Origin: Icerya purchasi
Lineage: Eukaryota > Arthropoda > Insecta > Hemiptera > Monophlebidae
Length of the DNA stretch: 64,000 bases
Reading direction: 5' to 3'
Assembly: GCA_039619475.1 (NCBI GenBank)
Contig: CM077115.1
Location: 553,062,826 to 553,126,825 of the forward strand
Positions 1 through 9,840 of this stretch are shown here, piece by piece; positions within the stretch are counted from its first letter, which is position 1, and each line of letters opens with the position of its first letter. The translations under genes and the position numbers were made by a program. The notes below the pieces were generated by a model. The model did not search any database. It was not told the DNA's origin and saw only the letters and a list, made by a program, of their open reading frames with translations.

Positions 1-654
1 GACCAGCTCCAATCACAGCATATACAGGTCAGCCTTGTGTGGACACCGGCGCATACAGGAATCCAAGGAAACGAATTGGCGAACCAAGCTGCAAGAACTT
101 GCCCGCCTGACTACTTATGGACACCTCATGAAGCTAAAATGGTGATAAGCAACACAGTCAAAAACTACTGGAACACCCTTTGGCTCCAAACGTCGAGCAA
201 ACTCCACGAGTTTAGAAAAGATACCTACGAAATCATGCCAACTCTCAGTAGGCACGAGCAGTGTGTCCTAACTCGTATCCGCATTGGACACACAAACTTG
301 ACTCATTCGTTCCTCATATCTAAAAAACCGCCCAACCTGTGTCAACGCTGCAACATGCCTATATCGGTGAGGCATCTTTTGATCGAGTCTAATCACTACC
401 AGCAGGCCAGACAACGAGCGGGTATTACCAACGGCCTTCCAGAGATGTTTTCGGACGCCGAGAAGTGTAAAAAAATCGTACCCTTCCTCAAAGACATCTC
501 AGTATTCAAACTGATCTAACTTCCTCAGCCTTTAGCTGACTTTTTTGATTATTTTGTTGTTTCGCGCATTTTTCAATATTCAACATAAAATGTTATAATT
601 CTCCGTAAAACCGTAGTCGCTAATGACCTCGTAGTCCAAAAGCGACTTGTAAAT
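1..654 (+). mobile_element. LINE 3' end: RNase H C-terminus and 3' UTR
   Basis: The frame is open from the window edge to the stop at 517-519. It begins inside the RNase H domain of a non-LTR retrotransposon, with the block W-T-P-A-H-T-G-I-Q-G-N-E-L-A (about 39-80), which is the last part of the RNase H fold (H-x-G-x-x-G-N). A cysteine/histidine segment follows (C-Q-R-C-N-M, then V-R-H-L-L, about 340-380) of the kind found at the C-terminus of I/R1/LOA-type LINE ORF2 proteins. A short AT-rich 3' UTR leads into a (TAAA)n tail. The rest of the element lies left of the window. This copy has no stop within the visible frame, so it may be fairly young. Confidence 0.85.
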
Positions 655-658
655 ACAA

Positions 659-757
<99 letters not shown>
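655..757 (+). repeat. (TAAA)n tail of the LINE
   Basis: About 100 bp of nearly pure TAAA repeat directly after the LINE 3' UTR. It fits a LINE whose reverse transcription starts on a short tandem A-rich tail rather than plain poly-A. The opposite strand reads as a meaningless Phe-Ile-Tyr-Leu repeat. Confidence 0.9.
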
Positions 758-1061
758 ACAATATTTTTGATACAGAAAGGCGATGAAATATTTTTAGAAC
801 TGAGCCTAGTCTAAAGAAAAAATACGTTCAGGTTATTTAAAGAAAATTTTCAGAAAAATCAGGTTTATTTTCTTTCTCTCTCGTATGAGACGGTATAGTA
901 TAGTTTGTTGTTTTTTTGTTTTGTGATATAAATTTCGGAAAATTAATGTATTCCTAAAATTACTCGATATTTATGAAAGAAAAAAAAATATGTAGATAAA
1001 AAGAAGAAGAGAACTGTCGGGCGTGCACTAATTTTCCTCCTCTTTTATTTCCCTACTGTGC

Positions 1062-1380
1062 TAAGGGTGATTTTTTAAGAGTTAAGTTTTTCAGGTTGGC
1101 AGCACTGGTTGGTATTGGCGTCCAAACGTCATCTGTCAAAGTGAAAAGTTTTCAGTATACTCTGCCATTTCATCATGGAAAGACTTACACAAACGAGCAA
1201 CGATTGAAAATTGTTGAAATTTATTATCAAAAACCAGTGCTCTGTGAAAAATGTGCATCGTTTTATGGTCGTCATAATTGACCTGGTGAATCAACAATTC
1301 GTGCTGTTATCACCAGGTCGATACAAACGATGCACATTTTTCACAGAGCACGAATTTTGATAATAAATAACGGTTAACTG
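1062..1380 (+). mobile_element. Tc1/mariner-type transposon fragment, N-terminal transposase HTH
   Basis: From about 1173 the sequence encodes residues typical of the N-terminal helix-turn-helix of a group of insect Tc1/mariner-like transposases (T-N-E-Q-R-L-K-I-V-E-I-Y-Y-Q, then Y-G-R-H-N, then E-S-T-I-R-A-V-I). A stop codon interrupts it after Y-G-R-H-N. The frame then folds back: 1220-1264 recurs as its own reverse complement at 1325-1369. No catalytic domain is present, so this is a dead fragment with an internal inverted duplication. The family assignment rests on motif memory, not on a search. Confidence 0.65.
1220..1369. repeat. Fold-back inverted repeat inside the mariner-type fragment
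   Basis: The arms are roughly 1220-1264 and 1325-1369 and pair almost perfectly; the longest perfect core contains GTGCTCTGTGAAAAATG. A second small pair (GACCTGGTGA at 1281 and its complement near 1311) lies inside the loop. Confidence 0.85.
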
Positions 1381-1451
1381 TAATTTTCAGAAAATTAAAT
1401 TCCACTCTTTTTACTGTTTCGGCTGTAACAGTTAAATATTTCCAATCTTTG

Positions 1452-1563
1452 GTCGTTATTATGCGGATACCCATTGTTTAAAATTTTATGCCTAGATACG
1501 CGTTATTAGTAACGCGTATCTAGGCATAAAATTTTAAACAATGGGTATCCGCATAATAACGAC
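1452..1563. repeat. Perfect 54-bp palindrome with 4-nt loop
   Basis: 1452-1505 and 1510-1563 are exact reverse complements with only TTAG between them. I see no coding sequence or transposon ends in the arms. Confidence 0.95.
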
Positions 1564-1825
1564 TTTTTTAAGAAATACACACGTATTTCACGTAAAAAGT
1601 AAAAGCTTGTACTATTTCGTTAACACTGGTAAATTTTGTCGATTAATTTCTATCGTTAAATTGATTACGATCAACTTTAATGAAAGGAGTATAATTTAAT
1701 ATAGGTCAGATATGAAATTACACAATTTTTTTGTTATTGCGTATAATAATAATAATTATTATTACATATTAATAATTATTATTATTATTATATATTAACG
1801 TATGAAATACATACACATCACTCAC

Positions 1826-1956
1826 CGTAGTTAATTCTTTTACATGTTCCGGTTTCATACAGAGCGGTTTTTCGCACAGAACATTTTTTCCGTGTGATAA
1901 CATTAATTTCGTGGTCTCGTAGTGGTACGGATTAATAACGCCAATGTAGCAAACAT
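1826..1956 (-). CDS. Left DHDH paralogue, exon 2
   Basis: 131 nt, phase 1 in and phase 0 out, flanked by AG (1958-1957) and GT (1825-1824). It carries Y-I-G-V and the catalytic-type E-K-P motif followed by the helix ending V-K-E-L-T-T. It matches exon 2 of the plus-strand copy in length to the base. Confidence 0.88.
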
Positions 1957-3369
1957 CTTTTAAATAAAATTAACAAAATATCGAATTTCAAAAATGCGCG
2001 TAATGCATAAAAAATACATAATGTCTGATTATCACTAAAAAAAAAAAAAAAAAGATATACAGCGCTTAAAATGTTAAAAACTAGACATTGCATCCTTCAT
2101 GCACGTTCAACAGGAAAAAGACCTTTGTTTTTTATTTGTTTTTTTGTTTTTTTTTCTTCCGGGGGATAATAATAAACAACATGACACGCAAGTGAGACGA
2201 TTAAAAAAGGTGCGGAATAGAACGAACTAAGAACTGAACCGATAAGTTAGAAAAGGAAAAGATGAGATATTGGAGACAGAATAAAAATTTCAAGAAATCG
2301 AATAAATTGGTAACAAATTATTGTCGACTAATTGGTCAAGAGACAGAAGTGGATCCAGAAGGACATTTTGGGGAGGATTATATAATTACGTAAAATCTTC
2401 TACGGTAAACAGTAGATTTGAGAAATAGGTACCCTCTTGTTTCATAAAGAAAATCAAATAGCGACCTTTATAGAAATTCATAAAAATGTGTTTTAAATAT
2501 ACCTATAATTATTACAATTTTTAATTTAACTTTTGTTTTTTTTTTAGTTATGAAACAAATAAAACGAAATTATAAAATTCTAGCTAAAATATGGTAGTTT
2601 AGGAATAGTAAGAAAGATAGTATTTCTTATTAGACAGTTTACTTCTTTTTTATTTTTGTTAGTAATCCGAATTATTTGTTCGTGAACAAGTTTAAATATT
2701 TCTCATTGAACAACTATTTTTAATTAAAATTACAAAATAAAAATTAAAAAGAAATAAAAATGGCAAAAGATTGACGACAGTGGTTTTTTCAAATAGAGTT
2801 TTACTAGAAAATAGTATTAAATATTACTTATTAAAATCCGTAGGTAGAATTCATATAAATATTTTATAGCATAAATTAAGTTTCTCTTTTATAACAAATT
2901 TTTTCATAGAGGCTTTGGTTTTTTTGAGAGGAGGGGGTGTCCCCTGTGTCCCCTATGTCCCCTATCCCCCATAAGGATCCGCCACTGATAGAGAAAGCGA
3001 ATACTTTTAATTTTGCTTATTTGACGCCTCAAGTTTTACGTGTCAAATGAAAATTCGTTTATTCCGTTTCTATTTTTATCAAAGTACTGCGCTGATAAAA
3101 TGAAATTAGGAAAACAAAAAAGATGATCTGTAGATGATTTCTTTGGTAAAATATTAACATCAATAACCTATATTTGTATCTTCGGCCAACTGTTGGTATG
3201 TATCGCATACTTTCGGAATATTGAATTTTTTCGCGAATTCCTTCGCTCGTTCCGTATCTCTAGCGGCTACAGCGACTACTTCATGCTCGTTGCTCGGTAG
3301 GGAATCCAACGCTGCGACAAAATCGTGAGCCACTTTTCCGGCCGAAACAATTCCCCATTTTGTAGCCAT
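1826..3369 (-). CDS. trans-1,2-dihydrobenzene-1,2-diol dehydrogenase-like, exons 1-2 (partial)
   Basis: Gfo/Idh/MocA-family NAD(P)-dependent oxidoreductase of the dimeric dihydrodiol dehydrogenase type; the family oxidises trans-dihydrodiols and some sugars in the cytosol. Exon 1 (3369-3168, 202 nt) starts M-A-T-K-W-G-I-V-S-A-G, the dinucleotide-binding strand and turn, at the position where the human protein starts. It ends in phase 1 at a GTTATT donor. Exon 2 (1956-1826, 131 nt) begins after an AAAG acceptor and ends in phase 0 at GTGAGT. It encodes D-V-C-Y-I-G and the family motif L-C-E-K-P. Exon lengths and phases equal those of the plus-strand paralogue. Exons 3-6 were not found in 1-1825 and should lie left of the window. 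The key lysine is kept, so this copy may be catalytically competent. Confidence 0.88.
1957..2343. other. Intron 1 of left DHDH, unassigned part
   Basis: AT-rich intron sequence with A and T runs near 2037-2053 and 2127-2157. No gene or recognisable repeat seen. Confidence 0.5.
2344..2987. mobile_element. Probable non-autonomous hAT-like element
   Basis: The right end is a C/G-rich terminus ending GGATCCGCCACTG at 2987, which reads CAGTGGCGGATCC on the other strand, a common hAT-type end. A diverged partner, CAGAAGTGGATCC, lies at 2344. The interior is AT-rich and non-coding. The expected 8-bp duplication is not convincing, so the left boundary is uncertain. It sits in intron 1 of the left DHDH gene. 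Confidence 0.45.
3168..3369 (-). CDS. Left DHDH paralogue, exon 1
   Basis: Start chosen at 3369 because M-A-T-K-W-G-I-V aligns with the N-terminus of vertebrate DHDH and of the other paralogue. An in-frame upstream ATG at 3432 would add a hydrophobic 21-residue leader. The donor G|GTTATT is weaker than consensus. Confidence 0.88.
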
Positions 3370-5939
3370 CGCTTCAACAAACACGAACAGATACCGAATA
3401 ACAATAAGAAACAAGGATAATGAAACTTGCACAATGATAATAATTAATAACGTGTACAGATGTGTATTCTAAAGTATCAAAAGAAAACGACGAAGGTCTC
3501 ATACTGGTAGAGGCGACGAAGGAGCGAAACGGCGGTGATATTCGCGGTCTTTGAAATGTAGCGTAGATTATTGTAAGTACGTTAATAATAGCAAAAAATG
3601 TGTGCCTAGCGACTCGTTCGCAATACGAACGAAGGCCACTCTTCTCTCGTAATTTCAATCACGCTTTGTCTGTTTTCATTAAATATTGATCGAAAAGAGA
3701 GAAAAAAAACAAAACAAATAACGAATACTATTGTACTTAGAGACGTGGTAAAAATAAATCTTTATTTAAAATTTTCGGTTCCGACATTGCATTGAAAAGG
3801 ACTGCCGTACAAATTCTGCTACAAGTTCACTCTGCAAATTAAAATTGAGTAGTGTGTAAATCTAGATTTCAAACTGATTCCGAATAACATTTTCCGGAAA
3901 TTCTGTGATATACAATAGTGAAGAAAAGGTGATGGTATAAACATTTTTAATATTTAAAAAAAATATTAAATAGACAATTGTATTTGCCAAGGTTTTGAAA
4001 ATGTTCATTAGTTTTCAAAATCTAACCGCTACCTATTCTTCCCTGCACGCCAATTTGACTAAATTTTCAAAATTAGTCCAAGTAGGTTCCTCTAAAAATT
4101 AACTCCCAAGTAAGTCCGCTCTTTCCCTACATGACCAATAATCTGTTTCCGAATCTGAGGTAACTATTCTAAATTAACCAAAGCAAAACCGTTCAAGTAG
4201 CGAACCGAGAAACCCCTTCTTTCACTTTTGGCTGCACAAGTTCAAATTTGAATTGTATCAGAACAAAAGAGTGGTCGTCTCATTCTGGAACAACCTCAAA
4301 TAGCTCGCTCAGAAATAAGAACAGTACGCAGAGAATATAAACGTTTTGATCGGAGATTTTGAGATAATTTTTCTGATTGAGTCATTCGGGGTATCCATTC
4401 TCGTAAGTGGTTTAAATGTCGACCTGAAGGGGCACCTCGTATTTAGGAGTTTATCGGATTTATTTCAGTTCAGAATACCATGCTATAAATAATGCCCGTG
4501 AGAATTATTACTGTCGAACATTTAATAGCATTAAATAATAGTTTTCACATACTTCGCATATACCGTATGTGTACAGTTTGTTCTCGATATAAATTGGGGG
4601 CAAGGTAATAGGCAATAGGCATAGTCGGTTGCTGTGAAAGTGTAATAAATCGATAGGAGCACAGCCAGACGTGTACATTTTTATATTAATATTGGCGCGA
4701 AAAATTTGCTAATTTTTAACCAAGTACATCAGTTACATGTCGTTTATTAATTAATAAGTTCTTTGAGCGGCCTGAAATTTTCATAAAACTGCTAGACTTG
4801 CTGCTCTTCTGACGAATCGATGAAGGAAATGTCAATCGTTTCTCGCACGGAGGAGAGTTGGTCGGTTATTTCGAAAGTCCGCTGAATTGGTGTCCCCGTT
4901 ATTATGTCGAGGACCGACTGCACCTTTGTTGGCTACTCTATACAACCCTTGACCATTTCTGTAGAATAATTCTATTCTTAATAAAAGCCGACTACTTCGC
5001 ACTTGAAGAGTTTTATACTTGGAAAATTCAATCGCGCCGAATAAAATCGATTCCCTTAGTTGCATCGAGATATTTCTAATAATAATTTGAAAAGCTACGA
5101 CGACATGTTCACGACTTTTACATGTTTTAAAAAAAACTTTTACGCTTATCGGCAACATTATTTTCTTTTCCACAACTGTTTCCCTCGTTCTGCGGAACAT
5201 TCGGGCAATAGTTGGGTAAGCAGTTGCTGAAAATCGAAGCTAGGAGAAAAACATATTTATTTTGAAAAAAAGGATTTGTAAAAAAATCGGAGAACTATTA
5301 GGAGCCTTAATTTTAAGAAAAGTAAGAAAATGAAGGGAAAATTCAAAATGCTGGTTTTTTATTTTTACATTAATGTTTATAATATACGTTCTTTTTTTGC
5401 TCGCATTAGGATACTACGCTGAAAAACAGGCAGAATTAGAAACTCTGATTTTGTCCGCTTTATTGTCAAAAGTTTGCTTCTAGTTTGCAGGCAAGTTTTT
5501 ATTGAGAATATGTATGAAGAATTAGCCAACTATATTGAATATGAAATATAACTCGGCATGGAAGAAGTTCCAGGGATACTACTGGAACCAGAATATCATA
5601 AACAAAATAGTCATTTACTAACAAGCCATCAATTCTCTGGCCTCTATGGACAGGATTCTTGAAAAGTTCTTCTCATATCGGAGCATCGTTTAGGATAGAT
5701 ATGAAACTTGAACCTTACCATCCAAAACTATTAGAAATCTTTTAACTCGCTAGAAATGCAATGCTTCGGAAAAATTATGATGATAAAATGTGCTGATATT
5801 TAATGAGTCAATCGGAAGAAACTTAATTAATACAATTACCCAGAAGACGATTTTAGTTGATGGGGAGTATTGGCTCAGTGACCATTATGAAAGAAATAGA
5901 GTGATGAAGAAAGAATAAAAAACAGATGATTGTAGCGAC
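3370..5939. other. Intergenic / 5' region upstream of left DHDH
   Basis: Contains the 5' flank and presumably the promoter of the minus-strand DHDH gene just above 3369. No convincing TATA box or gene was found. Two overlapping open frames near 4832-5200 have no recognisable motif. Confidence 0.4.
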
Positions 5940-6085
5940 TTTTTTTTTTTTTTTTTTGGGAAATGTCACCTATGGATATCAACCCAACGTAAGCGAGTTT
6001 CTTTTTTTAGAAGTTTCATTGTACGGCTGCGAGATATTCTATCCGAACGAAACACAACTAACTAATTAACTACGCCACGATAGAT
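5940..6085 (-). mobile_element. SINE family 2 (tRNA-like head, poly-A tail)
   Basis: On the minus strand a tRNA-like head (CTATCGTGGCGTAGTTAATT, box A-like) is followed about 100 bp later by an A-run, seen as T18 at 5940-5957. It shares the head and TCGTTCGG block with the copy at 26064-26213. Confidence 0.55.
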
Positions 6086-6635
6086 GAAAGCAATGTGATC
6101 TTCAGAACTGGTACTCGTTAACTACCTAATAAGTATTTCAGTAAAGAAGATATAAATTTTCAGTTGAATCCATGGAGAGAACAGCTTTTTAACACAAAGA
6201 TAGTACTGAATTACTACATAATCGTATTGGTTCCGTAAAAAAGTTACATTAAAAATAATTATTTATAACAATATTTATTAATTTTTTAAAATTTAGATAC
6301 TTAATTCAGTAAATACGCGATGCCCCATAAAAAAATAGATTTTACTGGAATATTTTAGAAATTAAAATTACAGATAAATTATTAAAGAATACTGCAATAA
6401 AAGTTTCAATATTTTCTATACCGGAGTATTATTTACTTTTAAAATACTCCCCAACTTGGTTTGCTGTTGTGAAAAATTATTACATTAATAACTCATATCC
6501 AAAACAAAAGGAAAACTGAATAGAGAAAAGAAACCTTCAAGAAAAATATTGAATTCATTTAAAAAGTTAAAAAAATTAAAGATTTAAACAGATTAATATG
6601 CAGTTAATAGCTATTTTTTAATATATACCTATACA

Positions 6636-7407
6636 CAGGCTCGTGCCCAGAATTTTAGAAAGGGGGATTTTGAAAATTTTCTTAGCATATTTATTTTTTA
6701 AATATAAATTAATTTATACCTATTTCAGATTGCCATTAAGGGGAATTTGTTTTTATTTTATATTTATAAATATAGGGAACTATTTTTTTTTTTTATTAAC
6801 CACTCCTTTGGGCATGTCAACAAAGGATCTTCGCCCAGAAACGACATAATGGAGAAGGATCAGTTAAATGTGGAGTCGGTGTCGAATATTGATAAGATAA
6901 AAGAACTGAGGATAAGAACAACGGAGATCGACGGAAACGATAAGATATACGAAGCGCAATAAGGATTAAGGAGCTCTTAAGTGATAACAGATCGGAGTAC
7001 AAAGAAGTGCGTTCGTTCACGAGGGATGGACATTCAAAGAAGATATGGTCAATTGACAGACGGCTTCGTCGTCCACTAACATTCGTACTATTAATAATTT
7101 CCATCGTTTTGATTTACATATATACTAATAATTTACATAAATGAATTACCACCCGTATATGAGCATTAATAACAATTATATATGTTATTAATTATACTCG
7201 TAATAAAAAGTTTTTCCTTAAGATATTAATGAAGTACCCAAAAATATGGAGCATATTTTTTCTTTTTTCTTTTAAAGGTAGGTAAAAACACCCTAAAAAA
7301 TCATCAATATTTATTTTAAATTTTTGATTTTTTTCAGATTTTTGTGTATTTATAATAACTATTTCAGTTCTCATGGGGGGCACCCCCCCGTCGTAAACAC
7401 GGTCTTG
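6636..7407 (-). mobile_element. hAT-type MITE 'family A' interrupted by a LINE fragment
   Basis: Ends CAGGCTCGTGCCC (6636) and CACGGTCTTG (7407) are the terminal inverted repeats of a family also present at 37829-38286 and 20353-21215. It is flanked by CCTATACA (6628-6635) and CCTATATA (7408-7415), an 8-bp target duplication with one mismatch, as expected for hAT. The body from 7079 to 7380 aligns in reverse with 37850-38110. The stretch 6698-7078 is foreign and interrupts it. Confidence 0.8.
6698..7078 (-). mobile_element. LINE 3' end plus fold-back arm nested in hAT-type MITE
   Basis: Minus-strand LINE C-terminus with the block I-F-F-E-C-P-S-L-V-N-E-R (about 7010-7045) and a poly-A tail seen as T12 at 6783-6794. 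Beyond the tail, 6698-6780 matches, in inverted orientation, the 88 bp that follow the tail of the LINE at 8830-9500. The pair therefore forms a widely spaced inverted repeat. Confidence 0.75.
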
Positions 7408-7499
7408 CCTATATATACCTATATAAAATAAAAGTAAAAAATATTATTTATATTTCCTCTTCTGCAAGTTCTTCCAAATTCCTTATTGTTTCTGTTTTT

Positions 7500-8280
7500 T
7501 AAATGTTCTTCTAGCGCTATCACCACCTTCCCTTTCTCCTTCCACTGATGCTATTATCCTTTCTATTCGTTCTCTTCTTCATGATCTATCCTCATCGACG
7601 TCTACCCAGATTGACTTTCTTTGGATTCCGGGACATGCAGGCATTGATGGAAATGTAGCCGTTGACCTCCTTGCTAAAGCTGCTGTTTCCAGTGGGAATT
7701 TTATTAGTAGGGTTCCAGCACACAATATTCTTCTTCCAACTAAATCCTGCCATCTTAGGCACTCTGTTTATGTTTCTCTTTTCGTTAATCCTAATTCCTT
7801 TAATCTCTTGATTAACTCTGTATTCCTTCTTCTCGTCCTTGGTTCTATGAGTTTCCCAGTTTGCGTCGGTCCATAATTACTAAATTATCTCGCCTTCGTT
7901 TCTCGCATAGTCTTCTTCCTTCTTCACTAAATCGCTTTTCTTTGGCTCCATCTCATAATTATCCATTGGATCCTGAAGGTTCCCAGTATGTTTGCGATGC
8001 GAATCACGTGCTCTTCGAGTGCTCCGGTTTATCTCGCGAGCGTGAGTTACTTTATTATCATCTTTTAAAGCTTGGTCTTCCTGCTCCTTTCAACGCCTTT
8101 TATGTTCTTTCTCTACCTACTATCTCTGTTGTTCCTGTCCTAGGGATGTTCCTTGATTCCATTGTCGACAGAATAAAAATATAATTTCTATTCTATTCCA
8201 TGTATCCATTCCTTTTTGCTGGGCTAATGCTCTTTGGTAGCAAACCCAAGGGGGGGGGGGGGGGTAAAAAAAAGGTAAAA
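7500..8280 (+). mobile_element. LINE 3' fragment: RNase H and C-terminus
   Basis: 7615-7700 encodes L-W-I-P-G-H-A-G-I-D-G-N, the RNase H C-terminal block, followed by L-L-A-K-A-A. After a stop near 7873 the frame continues at 7861-8184 with Y-V-C-D-A-N-H-V-L-F-E-C and then S-L-P-T-I-S-V-V-P-V-L. The element ends in a G-run and A-rich tail (8250-8277). Stops and frame changes mark it as dead. The tail sequence (CAAACCCAAGG then G-run) is shared with the minus-strand copy at 33742-34049. Confidence 0.82.
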
Positions 8281-8829
8281 AATATCGATCTGTTTTTTTA
8301 TCGGTCCGCACTAAAACTAATGGACTAATTTTGATGCAGCTCCCGCTGTTAATTAAAGTTAGTCCGGGGTAAGGTTTTAGTCTATGATTCGTCACATTAC
8401 GATAAAAGGTAAGTGAATTGCGTTGGTTTCAATGATCGCCGTGCTATAAAGAATAGGAATTTTTAGTTCATTAAAAAGTAAGTAAAAGTTCTTAATTAGT
8501 GACTTGTATTATGTCGATAATTACTGTTCGATAAGCTATAAAATTTATTAAATACTGATTCCATAATAAAAATTTTCTAATTAACATTCAGTGAGTAATT
8601 AAATTACTAGTCCCATAAGAAAAGCAAAGAAAAGTGGTTAATCAGCTTTTTCATAAATAATATTCAAGCCAAAGTGGATAGATATTTAACTTTTATTTAC
8701 GTAAATTTGTTCGTCAAAAAAGATAAATAAATAAAAATTATTTACATTTAAAGGCTACCGTTCTTAACGATTAAATAGATGAGTGTACGTCATAAAGAAA
8801 ATGGAATTGTGAAGAAGGAACAAAAAACA
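8281..8829. other. Unassigned AT-rich spacer
   Basis: No gene or recognised repeat between two LINE fragments. Confidence 0.4.
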
Positions 8830-9500
8830 AATGAATGTAATTAAATCCGTAACCTGTAGGTGGGTCCCCAGTCATATGGCGATAGAGGGTAATGAAATGG
8901 CAGATTCCTTGGCTCAGATTATCCTCCCGTTTTTTTTTCTCTAAAATTCCTAATTTACTCCCATTGTGTGTAAAAAGTTTCATGTTAGATTTTGGTCAGA
9001 TTTTTACGTTTCTTCCTTTTCTAATCAACCTTCCTCTTAAATTTTTTCATTCAACCTTAACACGCGGCCTTGGTTTTACGATTTTCCTTCGCTCCTTCGT
9101 CGCTCCGTTATTGTCCCTATTATCCGTTTACGTCCGAATCATACTCTTCTTCCTTCCTCACGTTATCGTTTTCATCTCGCTTTATCCCTTTAATTATCCT
9201 CTTCATCCTGACGACGAAGCCGTCTGTGATCCTGACCATATCTTCTTTGAATGTCCATCCTTCGTTAATGTAATTTACTTCTATGTACTCTAATCTGTTA
9301 TCACTCAAACTCCCTACTCCTTATTCTCGTATATCTTATCGTTTTCGTCAATCTCCGTTAGGTTCCTATGCTCAGTTCTTTTATCTTATCAATATTTGAC
9401 ACCGACTCTACATCTGATATTCTTTTCCCTCGTGTCGTTTCTGGGCGAAGATCCTTTGTTGACATGTCCAAAGGTGTGGTTAATAAAAAAAAAAAAAAAA
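8830..9500 (+). mobile_element. LINE 3' fragment with poly-A tail
   Basis: 8850-8925 encodes W-V-P-S-H-M-A-I-E-G-N-E-M-A-D-S-L-A, the RNase H end. C-D-P-D-H-I-F-F-E-C-P-S-F follows at 9225-9262, and the 3' end ends GTTAATA plus an A18 tail at 9483-9502. It has several stops and frameshifts. Same subfamily as 6783-7078, in the opposite direction. Confidence 0.8.
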
Positions 9501-9502
9501 AA

Positions 9503-9840
9503 GTAGTTCCCTATATTTATAAATATAAAATAAAAACAAATTCCCCTTAATAGCAATCTGAAATAGGTATAAATTAATTTATATTTAAATAAATTTAAAA
9601 AAATACACCAATTTAAACTATCGTTTACGGACTATATCGTCAACTAACAATATAGAATACACTTTTTAGTTCTACAAGCATTTGAGTGTAGTATTCTGTG
9701 TTGTTAGCTGATAATAGGTTATAACCGAAAACGTTTCTTTAACTTAAGATATTCATTTTGGAATTATTTAAAGTCGATTATTTTATACTTATTTTCAATT
9801 GTTATTAAGCGTAATTTGTTTATTTTATATTTATAAAAGC
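9503..9840. repeat. Fold-back element H, copy 1, with hammerhead-like core
   Basis: The left arm (9503-9590) contains TATTTATAAATATAAAATAA. The right arm (9765-9836) is its diverged complement, ending TTTATTTTATATTTATAAA. Between them at about 9692 lies AGCTGATAATAGGTTATAAC followed by CGAAAACG. This is the order CUGANNA, short hairpin (GGTT..AACC), GAAA of a hammerhead core, with one core mismatch. Related copies are at 38945-39125 and 39425-39690. Confidence 0.5.

Noticed and set aside
573..761. Open frame of repeated Phe-Ile-Tyr-Leu on the minus strand
   Set aside because: It is only the translation of the (TAAA)n tail.
4832..5200. 122-codon minus-strand frame upstream of left DHDH
   Set aside because: No recognisable motif, and an overlapping frame on the other strand is equally open. 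Likely chance.
5440..5800. Weak resemblance to a mariner-type transposase middle region
   Set aside because: Only short scattered similarities across several frames; not enough to call.
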